Source: Burkholderiales bacterium (GTDB lineage Bacteria; Pseudomonadota; Gammaproteobacteria; Burkholderiales; Burkholderiaceae_C). Taken from it: a stretch of DNA of 64,000 nucleotides. Each line of letters opens with the position of its first letter. Position 1 is the stretch's first letter. Position numbers and translations under genes: made by a program. Positions 18,340-27,229 of the stretch are shown one piece after another. Location: the NCBI GenBank assembly GCA_947464185.1, contig CANHVY010000003.1, positions 1 to 64,000 on the forward strand. The letters run 5' to 3'. The notes below the pieces were generated by a model that was given only the letters and a program-made list of their open reading frames with translations, made no database searches and had not been told where the DNA came from.

Positions 18340-19891
18340 TCGTGCAGTGGTGATCGGTGCGGGTGTGGGCGGCCTGGTGAGCGCGCTGCTGCTGGCCTGC
18401 CGGGGGCTGGAGGTCACCCTGGTGGAGGCCGCTCCCGGCCCGGGCGGCAAGATGCGGCAGATCGCGCTGGGCGATGTGCGCGTGGACGCCGGACCCACGG
18501 TCTTCACCATGCGCTGGGTGTTCGAACAGATCCTGGCCGATGCGGGCACCTCGGTTGACGAGTTGTTGCGCCTCAAGCCCCTGCAGGTGCTGGCCCGCCA
18601 CGCCTGGCGCAGTGGCGACCAGCGGCTGGATCTGCTGGCCGATGTGCAGCACAGCGCCGAGGAAATCGGCCGCTTTGCCGGCCCCGACGACGCGCGGCGC
18701 TACCTCGCCTTCTGTGGCGAGGCGCGGGCGGTGTACGAACTGCTCGAGGCGCCGGCCCTGCGCAGTCCCCGGCCCACGCTGGCCGGCATGATCCGGGACC
18801 TGGGCCCGGGCGGGCTCAAGACCCTGGCGGCGCTTGGGCCCTTTGCCACGCTGTGGGCCCGTCTGGGCAAGCACTTCCGCGATCCGCGCCTGCGCCAGCT
18901 CTTCGGACGCTATGCCACCTATTGCGGCGGCTCGCCCTGGCAGGCACCCGCCACGCTGATGCTGATCGCCCATGTGGAACAAAGCGGGGTGTGGGCGGTG
19001 GAAGGCGGCATGCACGCCCTGGCCCAGGCCCTCAGCGGACTGGCGGCCCAGCGCGGCGCGCGGCAGCTCTACAACCGGCGCTGCGAGCGCATCCTCGTCG
19101 AGCACGGCCGTGTCACCGGCGTCAGGCTGGAAGGTGGCGAGGTGCTGGCTGCGGATGTGGTGGTATACAACGGTGACACCAACGCGCTGGCACAGGGGCT
19201 GCTGGGGTTGGAGGCCGAGCGATCGGTGTCCTCCACGCCGCACCACCAGCGCTCGCTGTCGGCCGTGACCTGGGCGGTGCACGGCCGCACCAGCGGCTTT
19301 CCCCTGGTGCGCCACAACGTCTTCTTCGACGATGACTACGCCAGTGAGTTCGACGACATCTTCCGTGCCCGCCAGCTGCCGCACCGGGGCACCGTGTACG
19401 TGTGTGCCCAGGACCGTGACGACCGCGCCAACGCGCCCTCGGGGCCGGAGCGCCTTCTGTGCCTTGTCAACGCGCCGGCTGACGGCGACCGCCGACCCTT
19501 CGACGCCCCGGAGACCGACCCATGCCTGAACCGCAGCCTGGCCCTGATGCAGCACTGCGGCCTGAAGATCGAGGAGCCGGCCCGCAGGGTGGCCACGACA
19601 CCGGCGGACTTCGAGCGCCTGTTCCCGGCCACGGGGGGTGCGCTGTACGGACCGGCCACCCACGGCTGGATGACGCTGTTTCGCCGACCGGGCGCGATGA
19701 GCGCGCTGCCGGGCCTGTTCCTGGCGGGGGGCAGCGTGCACCCGGGACCGGGTGTGCCGATGGCAGCCCTGTCGGGCCAGTTGGCGGCCGGGGCCGTGAT
19801 GGCGCACCTCGATTCGACCAGCCGGTCCCGCCGGGGGGCTATCTCTGGTGGTACTTCGACGCGCTCAGTGACGACGGCCGACACGGCCTGA
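18332..19891 (+). CDS. crtD: Hydroxyneurosporene/methoxyneurosporene desaturase CrtD
   Basis: FAD-dependent C3,4 desaturase (519 residues) of the CrtI family. The dinucleotide fold is VVIGAGVGGLVSALLLACRG at the N-terminus. The family C-terminal block is FLAGGSVHPGPGVPMAALSGQ. The start is TTG at 18332, overlapping the crtA stop by 8 bp; no ATG or GTG gives an intact N-terminus. The last ~30 residues (STSRSRRGAISGG...) are Ser/Thr/Arg-rich and overlap coding sequence of crtC in another frame. Confidence 0.94.
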   Translation: MADRAVVIGAGVGGLVSALLLACRGLEVTLVEAAPGPGGKMRQIALGDVRVDAGPTVFTMRWVFEQILADAGTSVDELLRLKPLQVLARHAWRSGDQRLDLLADVQHSAEEIGRFAGPDDARRYLAFCGEARAVYELLEAPALRSPRPTLAGMIRDLGPGGLKTLAALGPFATLWARLGKHFRDPRLRQLFGRYATYCGGSPWQAPATLMLIAHVEQSGVWAVEGGMHALAQALSGLAAQRGARQLYNRRCERILVEHGRVTGVRLEGGEVLAADVVVYNGDTNALAQGLLGLEAERSVSSTPHHQRSLSAVTWAVHGRTSGFPLVRHNVFFDDDYASEFDDIFRARQLPHRGTVYVCAQDRDDRANAPSGPERLLCLVNAPADGDRRPFDAPETDPCLNRSLALMQHCGLKIEEPARRVATTPADFERLFPATGGALYGPATHGWMTLFRRPGAMSALPGLFLAGGSVHPGPGVPMAALSGQLAAGAVMAHLDSTSRSRRGAISGGTSTRSVTTADTA

Positions 19892-20733
19892 CCGTCATTG
19901 CCTTCGTCGGCAGCGTCTTCTCGCCGTACTACGCCTGGGCCCGCGCCCAGGGCCGGCCCGACCCCGAGAATTTCTGCGCCCTGAACGTGGCGCTGTACGG
20001 AGAGGGCGGCAAGCGCTGGGCGATGACGGAGCGGGGCCGTCGTCACGTACACCGCAACGAACGGGAGTTCGTCATCGGTCCCAGCCGCGTGCATTGGGAT
20101 GGCACCTCGCTGGTGGTGGACATCGACGAGCGTTGCGCCCCCATCCCCTTGCGGGTGCAAGGCCAGGTGAGGGTGACGCCGCCGGCCTTGTGCCGTTTCG
20201 TGGCGCCGCTGGATGCCGCGGGCCGGCACCGCTGGGGGCCGATTGCACCTTGCGCGCGCATCGAGGTGGCGCTGTCGCACCCCGCGCTGCGATGGCAGGG
20301 GAACGCCTACATGGACTCCAACGAAGGTGACGAGCCCGTGGACCGCGCGTTCGACGATTGGGACTGGTCGCGCGCCACCATGGCCAACGGCGACACCTCG
20401 GTCATCTATGACGTGCGTCCGCTGCAGGGGCCGGGGAGGGTCATCGCCCGGCGCTTTCGCCCCGACGGCAGCCACGAACCCTTTGAAGTGCCGCCGCGGC
20501 ACCCCTTGCCCACCTCGGCCTGGCGTATCGCCCGGCAGGTCCGGGGCGATGCCTCACCCGCGCCCCGCCTCGTGCACACGCTGGAGGACACCCCGTTTTA
20601 CGTGCGCTCGCAGATCGCCTCGCGCCTGCTGGGCGAGGACGTGGTGTCCATCCACGAGACGCTGGACGTGCCGCGCGTGGCATCGCTGCCCGTGCGCCTG
20701 ATGCTGCCCTGGCGCATGCCCAGGCGCCCTTGA
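19522..20733 (+). CDS. crtC: Acyclic carotenoid 1,2-hydratase CrtC
   Basis: Hydratase adding water across the C1,2 double bond of neurosporene/lycopene-type carotenoids. Conserved CrtC sequence runs from about PVPPGGYLWWYFDALSDDGR (near 19826) through AFVGSVFSPYYAWA, WDGTSLVVDIDER and MDSNEGDEPVDRAFDDWDW. The only ATG, GTG or TTG in frame before that block is at 19522, inside crtD, giving 403 residues with a Gly/Pro/Arg-rich N-terminus. From memory, Rubrivivax CrtC is also unusually large (about 44 kDa). A non-standard start near 19800 is the alternative. Confidence 0.88.
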   Translation: MPEPQPGPDAALRPEDRGAGPQGGHDTGGLRAPVPGHGGCAVRTGHPRLDDAVSPTGRDERAAGPVPGGGQRAPGTGCADGSPVGPVGGRGRDGAPRFDQPVPPGGYLWWYFDALSDDGRHGLTVIAFVGSVFSPYYAWARAQGRPDPENFCALNVALYGEGGKRWAMTERGRRHVHRNEREFVIGPSRVHWDGTSLVVDIDERCAPIPLRVQGQVRVTPPALCRFVAPLDAAGRHRWGPIAPCARIEVALSHPALRWQGNAYMDSNEGDEPVDRAFDDWDWSRATMANGDTSVIYDVRPLQGPGRVIARRFRPDGSHEPFEVPPRHPLPTSAWRIARQVRGDASPAPRLVHTLEDTPFYVRSQIASRLLGEDVVSIHETLDVPRVASLPVRLMLPWRMPRRP

Positions 20734-21020
20734 TGCGGCGTGGCGCAGCCCTGACCGCGGTTCTGACCTCGGCTCTGCTGAGGGGCATCCGGGGTAACAT
20801 CACTGCTCCATGTGCTTCACGCCCCTGATCTACGGAGACCACCTCGCCCGCAGCGTGCGCGGGGTGCCTGCAGCGCCGCCGCAGTGCGGCTGAGTCCGCG
20901 CAGCGAGTTCCTGCCCTGAGGTGCAAAGCCCGGGGAAGGATGCCCGCAGGCGACCGCCATGCGGTCCCCGGGCTGGTTCAACCGTCGCGTTCCAAGCGAC
21001 GCACATGGCAGGAGGCTTTC

Positions 21021-22127
21021 ATGGCCGACATCTCTTCCGCAAGTATTTCTCCCGCCGACAACCCGATGGGCCTGATGGGCTTCGAGTTCGTCGAGTTCGC
21101 TTCCCCCACACCGGGCCTGATCGAACCGCTGTTCGAGAAGATGGGCTTCAGCCTGGTGGCACGCCACCGCAGCAAGGACGTGCTGCTGTACCGCCAGGGC
21201 GGCATCAACTTCATCGTCAACCGCGAGCCGCGCAGCCTGGCCGGTTACTTCGCCGCCGAGCACGGGCCCAGCGCCTGTGCGCTGGCCTTTCGCGTCAAGG
21301 ATGCTCACCGCGCCTACGCCCGCGCCCTGGAGCTGGGCGCGCAGCCGGTGGAGGTGCCCACGGGGCCGATGGAGCTGCGCCTGCCGGCCATCAAGGGCAT
21401 CGGCGGTGCGCCGCTGTACCTGATCGACCGCTTCGAGGACGGCAAGTCCATCTACGACATCGACTTCGAGTGGGTCGAGGGTGCGCCGCGCAGGCCCGTG
21501 GGTCATGGGCTGCACACCATCGATCACCTGACGCACAACGTCTACCGCGGCCGCATGGCGTACTGGGGCGGCTTCTACGAGAAGCTCTTCAACTTCCGCG
21601 AGATCCGTTACTTCGACATCAAGGGCCAGCACACGGGGCTGACCAGCCGGGCCATGACGGCGCCGGACAACCTGATCCGCATTCCGCTGAACGAAGAGTC
21701 CGGCAAGGGCGGCACGGGGCAGATCGAGGAGTTCCTGATGCAGTTCAACGGGGAGGGCATCCAGCACATCGCCCTCCACTCCGACGACCTGATCGCCACC
21801 GTGGACGCGCTGCAGATGGCCGGCGTTCCCTTGATGACGGCGCCCAACGACGTGTACTACGAGATGCTGGCCGAGCGCCTGCCCGGGCATGGCGAGCCGG
21901 TGGCCCAGTTGCAGGCGCGCGGCATCCTGCTCGACGGCAGCACGGCCAGCGGTGACAAGCGGCTGTTGCTGCAGATCTTCAGCCAGACGCTGCTGGGCCC
22001 GGTGTTCTTCGAGTTCATCCAGCGCAAGCGCGACGAAGGCTTTGGTGAGGGCAACTTCAAGGCGCTCTTCGAAAGCATGGAGCGCGACCAACTGCGCCGC
22101 GGGGTGTTGTCAGCGCCCGCGGCCTGA
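21021..22127 (+). CDS. hppD: 4-hydroxyphenylpyruvate dioxygenase
   Basis: This 368-residue Fe(II) dioxygenase converts 4-hydroxyphenylpyruvate to homogentisate in tyrosine catabolism. Two vicinal-oxygen-chelate domains are seen. The iron ligands fit His in HTIDHLTHN (about residue 170), His in [10 protein letters not shown] (about 248) and Glu in [10 protein letters not shown] (about 332). ATG 21021 has GGCAGGAGG upstream; an earlier frame start at 20940 has none. The 287-bp gap from crtC (20734-21020) shows no clear gene, only a weak hairpin near 20768-20784. Its job beside pigment genes is unclear. Confidence 0.95.
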   Translation: MADISSASISPADNPMGLMGFEFVEFASPTPGLIEPLFEKMGFSLVARHRSKDVLLYRQGGINFIVNREPRSLAGYFAAEHGPSACALAFRVKDAHRAYARALELGAQPVEVPTGPMELRLPAIKGIGGAPLYLIDRFEDGKSIYDIDFEWVEGAPRRPVGHGLHTIDHLTHNVYRGRMAYWGGFYEKLFNFREIRYFDIKGQHTGLTSRAMTAPDNLIRIPLNEESGKGGTGQIEEFLMQFNGEGIQHIALHSDDLIATVDALQMAGVPLMTAPNDVYYEMLAERLPGHGEPVAQLQARGILLDGSTASGDKRLLLQIFSQTLLGPVFFEFIQRKRDEGFGEGNFKALFESMERDQLRRGVLSAPAA

Positions 22128-22267
22128 AGGCGTGCCGCAGGCAAGCAGCCGCCAGGGGGCTTTGCATTCCCAGGGCGAGCGGCCACCGGTAGAGTCGCGG
22201 CGGCGCGCTTGCCGGCCGTGGTGCCGTGGCAGGCCGATGTCTCACCCGATTGCCTCATGAGGCCTGC

Positions 22268-24340
22268 ATGCACTTCGCCCTGGTCATCTTCATCTCCGCC
22301 TTCCTGATCTTTCTGGTCCAGCCGCTGATTGCCAAGCAGATCCTGCCCTGGTTCGGCGGTTCGGCGGCGGTCTGGGCGACCTGCCTGCTGTTCTTCCAGA
22401 CGGCCTTGCTGGCCGGCTACGCCTACGCAGACGCGGTCACGCGCTGGCTGAGTCTCAAGCGCCAGGTGATGCTGCACACCGCGTTGCTGGGGGCCGCCGC
22501 ACTGACCATGCCGATCCTGGTGGGCGAGGGCTGGCGTCCCCAGGGCTCGGAGGAGCCGATCAGCCGCATCCTGCTGTTGCTGACGGCCACCATCGGCTTG
22601 CCCTACTTTCTGTTGGCCACCACCACGCCACTGGTGGGCGCCTGGTATGCCCGGCGTTTCCAGGCCGCGGCTCCGTACCGCTTGTTCGCGCTGTCAAACC
22701 TGGCGTCGCTGCTGGCCTTGCTGGGGTTTCCCTTCCTGATCGAACCCCAGCTGGGCAACCGCCAGGTCACCTGGGTCTGGTCGGCCTTGTTCGGGATCTT
22801 CGCGGTGTTGTGCGCCACGCTGGGCTGGCGCACGCTGCAGGCTGGCGGTGCGGGCGCTGCACCCACCGCACCCCCCGCCGAGGCGCAGAAGGGTTCAAAC
22901 CAGAATGCCGCTGCACCCCAGGCCGTAGTCGGCTCCGCTGTGCCCACTGAGAGCGGCCCGTGGACCTGGATCCTGCTGTCGGCCGTGGGCTCGGCCATGT
23001 TGCTGGGCGTGACCTCGCACCTGACGCAGAACATCTCCTCGGCCCCCTTGCTGTGGGTGTTTCCGCTGGCGCTGTACCTGATGACCTTCATCATCAGCTT
23101 CGATCACCCGCGCTGGTATCTCAGGGGGCTGTTCCTGCCTCTGGCGGGCCTGAGCCTGCCGCTGATGGCGTGGCTGTCGGACTCCCTGGCCTTGAAGCAG
23201 GTCACGCCCGTGTACGCGCTCGGCCTGTTCGTGGTGTGCATGGCCTGCCATGGCGAGTTGGCACGGCTGAAGCCCGCGCCCAGCCGACTGACGGCCTTCT
23301 ACCTGTGCATGTCGGTGGGCGGTGCGCTGGGCTCGCTGTTCATGGCGGTGCTGGCCCCGCTGGTGTTCGACGGCTACTTTGAGCTTTATGCCGCGCTGGT
23401 GGTGGCGGGGCTGGCCGGCCTGACCCTGCCCCTGGTGCGTGAGCCCGGTGTGCAGCGCCTGCTCACGCGCGCGGCCACTACTGGCGTCGTGCTCCTGACG
23501 GCCGGGCTGTCCTGGCAGGGCGTGAAAGGCTATGTGGAGTCGGTGCGCTTCATGGAGCGTGACTTCTACGGCGTGGTGCGCACGCGCGACAACGCCACCG
23601 GTGGAGAGCCGTTCCGCAACCTGATCCATGGCGCCATCGCCCACGGAGGGCAATTGCTGCGCGAAGACCTGCGCATGGCTCCGTCCAGCTACTTCGGACC
23701 CACCTCCGGCTATGGCCGCGTCTTTGCCAGCCTGCCCCCCGGCCCGCACAAGGTGGGCGTGATCGGGCTCGGCGCCGGGGCGCTGGCGGCCTATGCCAAG
23801 CCCGGTGACGACTGGGTGTTCTACGAGATCTCACCCGCGGTGGTGCGGGCCGCCATGGCAGAGTTCACCTTCCTGCCGCAGTTTCCAGGGCGCTACGAAC
23901 TCGTGGTGGGCGACGGGCGCCTGGCCCTGGAACGCGAGGCGCCGCGCCAGTACGACGTGCTGGCGATGGACGCTTTCGCCGGAGACTCGATCCCCACGCA
24001 CCTCATCACCCGGGAGGCCATGGCCGCCTACGTGAAGCACCTGAAGCCTGATGGGGTGCTGGTGTTCCAGGCCACCAACCGTTTCGTCAACCTGATGCCT
24101 GTGCTGCACAACCTGGCCCAGTCCTTCGGCATGCAGGCCGTGTTGATTTCCGACTCGCCGCCCACGGTCGATGGGCCCGGGTACTGGTTGTCGTCAACCG
24201 ACCAGGTGATCGTCACCCGCAATGCGGCCCTGCTGCAGGCCCCGGCGATCCGGGAAGCGGCTCAACCCCTGCAGCCTGACCCCGGCCTGCCCGTGTTCAC
24301 TGACGACTACGTGAACCTGGTGCGGATCCTGAAGTGGTGA
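22268..24340 (+). CDS. Fused multi-helix membrane / spermidine-synthase-like protein
   Basis: The 690-residue protein has two parts. Residues 1-~430 contain about a dozen hydrophobic segments (MHFALVIFISAFLIFLVQPL, PYFLLATTTPLVGAWYARRF), with an Ala/Pro-rich cytoplasmic loop near 195-230. Residues ~470-690 form a spermidine-synthase-like Rossmann domain, with VGVIGLGAGALAAYA near residue 497, LVVGDGRLALE and YDVLAMDAFAGDSIPTHL. The reaction is not known for this fused family; an aminopropyl transfer is only a guess. ATG 22268 starts at the first helix; GTG 22226 is possible. The 3' end overlaps the convergent SDR gene by 44 bp. Confidence 0.8.
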   Translation: MHFALVIFISAFLIFLVQPLIAKQILPWFGGSAAVWATCLLFFQTALLAGYAYADAVTRWLSLKRQVMLHTALLGAAALTMPILVGEGWRPQGSEEPISRILLLLTATIGLPYFLLATTTPLVGAWYARRFQAAAPYRLFALSNLASLLALLGFPFLIEPQLGNRQVTWVWSALFGIFAVLCATLGWRTLQAGGAGAAPTAPPAEAQKGSNQNAAAPQAVVGSAVPTESGPWTWILLSAVGSAMLLGVTSHLTQNISSAPLLWVFPLALYLMTFIISFDHPRWYLRGLFLPLAGLSLPLMAWLSDSLALKQVTPVYALGLFVVCMACHGELARLKPAPSRLTAFYLCMSVGGALGSLFMAVLAPLVFDGYFELYAALVVAGLAGLTLPLVREPGVQRLLTRAATTGVVLLTAGLSWQGVKGYVESVRFMERDFYGVVRTRDNATGGEPFRNLIHGAIAHGGQLLREDLRMAPSSYFGPTSGYGRVFASLPPGPHKVGVIGLGAGALAAYAKPGDDWVFYEISPAVVRAAMAEFTFLPQFPGRYELVVGDGRLALEREAPRQYDVLAMDAFAGDSIPTHLITREAMAAYVKHLKPDGVLVFQATNRFVNLMPVLHNLAQSFGMQAVLISDSPPTVDGPGYWLSSTDQVIVTRNAALLQAPAIREAAQPLQPDPGLPVFTDDYVNLVRILKW

Positions 24341-25283
24341 GCGTCAGGCCAGACCCGGCTTGGCTCCCTTCTTCTGCGCGCTCCCGTGCCCGCTGCAGTT
24401 CACGGGGCGCGTAGGAAGAAGCCGTCGCGCCCTCGGTGGCCATCACCTCCAGGTACAGCGCTTCCAGCTCGGGCGCGGCCTGGCGCAGCGCGCGCTCGGC
24501 CTGCGGCAGGTGCAGCAGCGCGCGCAGGGCATGCAGCAGGCGCACCCAGCCCGGCACCCAGATGCGGCTCTTCCGCCCGGCCATGCCGTCGACGATGCGA
24601 CGAGCGGCCTCTTGCGCCGTCATGGCGCGGCGCATGGGCGCCGGCACGGTCTGGCGCAGGCGGATGAAGCCGGGGTGCAGTTCGCCTTCTTCGACCAGCG
24701 GCGTGCGCACCCACGAAGCGTGGACCACGCCCACGTCCACACCGTGGGCTGCCAGTTCGATGCGCCAGGCATTGGCCATGGCCTCCACCGCGGCCTTGGA
24801 TGCGGCGTAGGCCGACATCATGGGCGGGTGCGCGAACGTGGACACCGAGGCGGTCAGGCACACGTAGCCGCGTGCGGCCTGCACGGCCGGCAGGGCGGCC
24901 CGCACGGTGTGGAAGCTGCCCATCACGTTGACCTCGATGCAGCGCCGCCAGGCGGCCGGGTCGGTGTGCGCCAAGGGCCCGAAGGCGGCCATGCCGGCGT
25001 TGGCCCAGACGATGTCCAGGCGGCCATGGCGGTCCAGCGTGGCTTGCACGGCAGCCTCGCAGTCGGTCAGCGAGGTGATGTCGCAGGTGACGGTCAGGGG
25101 CCGCTCGGCGCCGGGCGGGGTGAGCGCAAGGGCCTGGGCGGCCAGCCCCGCGGCATCCTGGTCCACCAGCACGGGCAGGGCGCCGCGGCGATGCAACTCT
25201 GCCGCACCGGCGGCCCCGATGCCCGAGGCGGCGCCGGTGACGAGGACGACCTGGCCGCGCAAGTCCCTCACGGCCAGGCTCAC
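24297..25283 (-). CDS. Short-chain dehydrogenase/reductase
   Basis: NAD(P)-dependent SDR enzyme of 328 residues. The cofactor motif VTGAASGIGAAGA lies near residue 16, the NAG motif is WANAGMAAFG, and the catalytic residues are Ser in LTASVSTFA and Tyr/Lys in YAASKAAVEAM. A ~60-residue C-terminal extension is Arg/Ala-rich. Substrate unknown. The GTG start at 25283 overlaps the stop of the DUF2269 gene (GTGA), so the two are probably translated together. It is the last gene of the long minus-strand bch-puh-crt run, and its 3' end overlaps the converging membrane-synthase gene. Confidence 0.82.
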   Translation of the reverse strand: MSLAVRDLRGQVVLVTGAASGIGAAGAAELHRRGALPVLVDQDAAGLAAQALALTPPGAERPLTVTCDITSLTDCEAAVQATLDRHGRLDIVWANAGMAAFGPLAHTDPAAWRRCIEVNVMGSFHTVRAALPAVQAARGYVCLTASVSTFAHPPMMSAYAASKAAVEAMANAWRIELAAHGVDVGVVHASWVRTPLVEEGELHPGFIRLRQTVPAPMRRAMTAQEAARRIVDGMAGRKSRIWVPGWVRLLHALRALLHLPQAERALRQAAPELEALYLEVMATEGATASSYAPRELQRARERAEEGSQAGSGLTLTTSGSAPGSRSRQ

Positions 25284-25738
25284 CCGGCCGATTTGGTGAT
25301 CATGAAGTACAGGATGGGCAGCGGCAACAAAGTGGCCAGGGCCCCCCAGAGTTGCCACAGCCGCGACAGGCGCCGGTACTGTGCCGTGATCTGCGTGGTC
25401 TGCGCCAGCAGCTGGCGTTGGCGCAGCTGGAGGGGCAGCAGCACGAACAGCCAGATCAGGCCCGACAGGCCGAACAGGATGTAGGACCACTGGATCCACG
25501 GATGCGCGGTCTCGCCGCCCCAGCGGTGCGCCATCAGGTAGCCGGTCAGCACGATGCCGATGGACCCGCCTGCGGTGAACAGCACGTCGGTGACGAGCAC
25601 CATGCGGTTGCTGAAGCGGATGATGGTGTGGTCCTGCGTGCGCTCGGCCATGGCGGCCCACACGCCACTGACGATGACGTTGCCGATGAACAGGCAGGCG
25701 CACAGGATGTGCGCGATCTTGAGGGCGGCCGGGCTCAT
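25280..25738 (-). CDS. DUF2269 integral membrane protein
   Basis: The 152-residue protein has four hydrophobic helices: LKIAHILCACLFIGNVIVSGVW, LVTDVLFTAGGSIGIVLTGYL, WIQWSYILFGLSGLIWLFVLLPL and LWGALATLLPLPILYF. The first has a His early in the helix, as in DUF2269 proteins. Function unknown. It lies in an operon with an upstream repeat protein gene (4-bp ATGA-type overlap at 25735-25738) and the downstream SDR gene. Its place after crtIB suggests co-expression with carotenoid genes, not necessarily a role in them. Confidence 0.8.
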   Translation of the reverse strand: MSPAALKIAHILCACLFIGNVIVSGVWAAMAERTQDHTIIRFSNRMVLVTDVLFTAGGSIGIVLTGYLMAHRWGGETAHPWIQWSYILFGLSGLIWLFVLLPLQLRQRQLLAQTTQITAQYRRLSRLWQLWGALATLLPLPILYFMITKSAG

Positions 25739-26043
25739 GGTGGCGGGGGCTGCGGTGGGGGCGGGGCCTGGGGCACCTGGGCAGAACGCCCTTCACAGGC
25801 TTCACGGGCTTCACGGGCCTCGCGGGCCTCGCGGGCCTCGCGGGCCTCGCGGGCCTCGCGGGCCTCGCGGGCCTCGCGGGCCTCGCGTGCTCGCCGCGAC
25901 GCTTCCTGGGTACGTTTCACGTCGCGCAACTGCCACCAGACAAAGCCGCCCCCGGCCACGGCCACGGCCAGCACCTCCACCAACTTCAGCAGCGGCAGAT
26001 CCCCCATGGTCGCTTTCGTGCCCGCGTGTCCGGCGGTGTTCAC
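25735..26043 (-). CDS. Small membrane protein with a ten-fold Arg-Glu-Ala repeat
   Basis: The 102-residue protein has one hydrophobic segment (VEVLAVAVAGGGFVWWQL, residues ~22-39), then ten consecutive REA triplets (residues ~53-82), then a proline-rich tail ending in PPPPQPPPP. The REA tract should form a long alternating-charge helix exposed to the cytoplasm. The start overlaps the crtB stop and the stop overlaps the DUF2269 start, so it is embedded in the operon. Short proteins with a helix plus charged tail are sometimes annotated here as hypothetical; I do not recognise a function. Confidence 0.6.
   Translation of the reverse strand: MNTAGHAGTKATMGDLPLLKLVEVLAVAVAGGGFVWWQLRDVKRTQEASRRAREAREAREAREAREAREAREAREAREAREACEGRSAQVPQAPPPPQPPPP
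25798..25887 (-). repeat. Ten 9-bp tandem repeats encoding (Arg-Glu-Ala)10
   Basis: Ten head-to-tail 9-bp units occur; eight are identical (GGCCTCGCG on the + strand) and two differ at two positions (GGCTTCACG). They are in frame in a 102-codon gene. Low divergence suggests recent expansion by slippage. Confidence 0.9.
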
Positions 26044-27158
26044 GCCCTGGACTGCCGGTCCTGCGAACGCTGCTGTTCACGATCGATCAGCCGGGCGTGC
26101 AGTTCGGTGGCCCATTCCATGCGCTGATCGAAGCTGCGGCGTGGCGCAGACGTGGCGGGGCGGGCCTCGCATTGCTGCACGGCCTCCACCAGATAGGCGA
26201 TTTCGGGCAGCGGTGCCAGCGGCTTGCGGCCGAAGGGGGAGTGCATCAGGGCCGCGCCTGTGGAGGCGGCCAGCAGGGCGATCTTGCGGCCCTTGGAGAC
26301 CACGGCGCGGCGCGAGACCGAGTCCAGGCCCTCGCGCTCGAGCTGGTGGCCGATCTCGGCGTACACGCGGCAGGCGGCCTGGATGGCCGGGCGGCAGTCC
26401 AGCGGCAGGTCAGCAATGCCGGCGGCGGCCCGCTCGTACAGGGCGTCGGCGGCGCGCAGCAGGCGCTGCACCACCGAGCCGATGCCCGGCGTGAAGACCG
26501 GGGCGCGCATCCAGGCGTCGGCGTCGACGCCGGCCTCGGCCAGCCAGTCGCGCGGCAGGTACAGGCGTCCATTACGGGCATCCTCGCCCACATCGCGGGC
26601 GATGTTGGTCAGCTGCATGGCCACACCCAGCTCGCAGGCCCGTGCCACGGCCTGGGGCCCGCGGGTGTCCATCACCAGGGCCATCATGGCGCCCACGGCA
26701 CCGGCGACGCGCGCGCCGTAGGCCTGCACATCTGACAGCGTGTGGTATCGCCGGCCTTGCGCGTCCCACAGAAAGCCCTCCAGCAAGGCGTCGGGCAGCG
26801 TGCGCGGAATCGCGTAGCGGTGCACCACCTGGGCCAGGGCGCGGTCGGCCTCCACCGGACCGGGGCGGCCTTCGTAGATGGCGTCCAGGCGCTGCGTCAG
26901 CGCGCGGCCGGCGGCGTGCGGGTCCTCGCCCATGTCCACCGCGTCATCGGCCAAGCGGCAGTAGGCGTACAGCGCGGTGGCGGGCTCGCGTACCCGTGAG
27001 GGCAGGAGCAGCGAGGCAGCGAAAAAGGTCTTGGAACCGCCCCGCATCAGCGAGCGGCGTGCCTCGGCGTCCAGCGGTTGCATCAGCGCGGGGTCGAACC
27101 CTGGGCTCAAGGTCGGGCTGGCGCTGTTGTTCAGGACTGGAGAGGTGGTGTCGGGCAT
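26040..27158 (-). CDS. crtB: Phytoene synthase CrtB
   Basis: Squalene/phytoene-synthase-family enzyme (372 residues) joining two GGPP to phytoene. The two Asp-rich motifs are YCRLADDAVD (about residue 70) and NIARDVGEDARNGRLYLP (about residue 190). An N-terminal ~30-residue Ser/Pro-rich segment precedes the conserved core. It follows crtI with a 71-bp gap and ends overlapping the REA-repeat gene. Confidence 0.97.
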   Translation of the reverse strand: MPDTTSPVLNNSASPTLSPGFDPALMQPLDAEARRSLMRGGSKTFFAASLLLPSRVREPATALYAYCRLADDAVDMGEDPHAAGRALTQRLDAIYEGRPGPVEADRALAQVVHRYAIPRTLPDALLEGFLWDAQGRRYHTLSDVQAYGARVAGAVGAMMALVMDTRGPQAVARACELGVAMQLTNIARDVGEDARNGRLYLPRDWLAEAGVDADAWMRAPVFTPGIGSVVQRLLRAADALYERAAAGIADLPLDCRPAIQAACRVYAEIGHQLEREGLDSVSRRAVVSKGRKIALLAASTGAALMHSPFGRKPLAPLPEIAYLVEAVQQCEARPATSAPRRSFDQRMEWATELHARLIDREQQRSQDRQSRA

Positions 27159-27229
27159 GGGTCCGTCCTGAGGGCTGGTTGGCGGTTCGAGGAAAGAGTT
27201 CCGTGTGGTCGCAGCGATCGCCTGGGTGA

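Noticed and set aside
16192..18576. 794-codon - strand frame across pufM, pufC and crtA
   Set aside because: It covers three well-identified genes on the other strand and has no recognisable domain; long antisense frames are expected at this GC content.
20768..20784. Hairpin after crtC as a terminator
   Set aside because: The stem is only 6 bp with a G.T pair and no T-run follows.
25798..25887. Possible CRISPR array
   Set aside because: The units are 9 bp and contiguous with no spacers, and they code in frame; it is a coding microsatellite. No CRISPR array was seen elsewhere.
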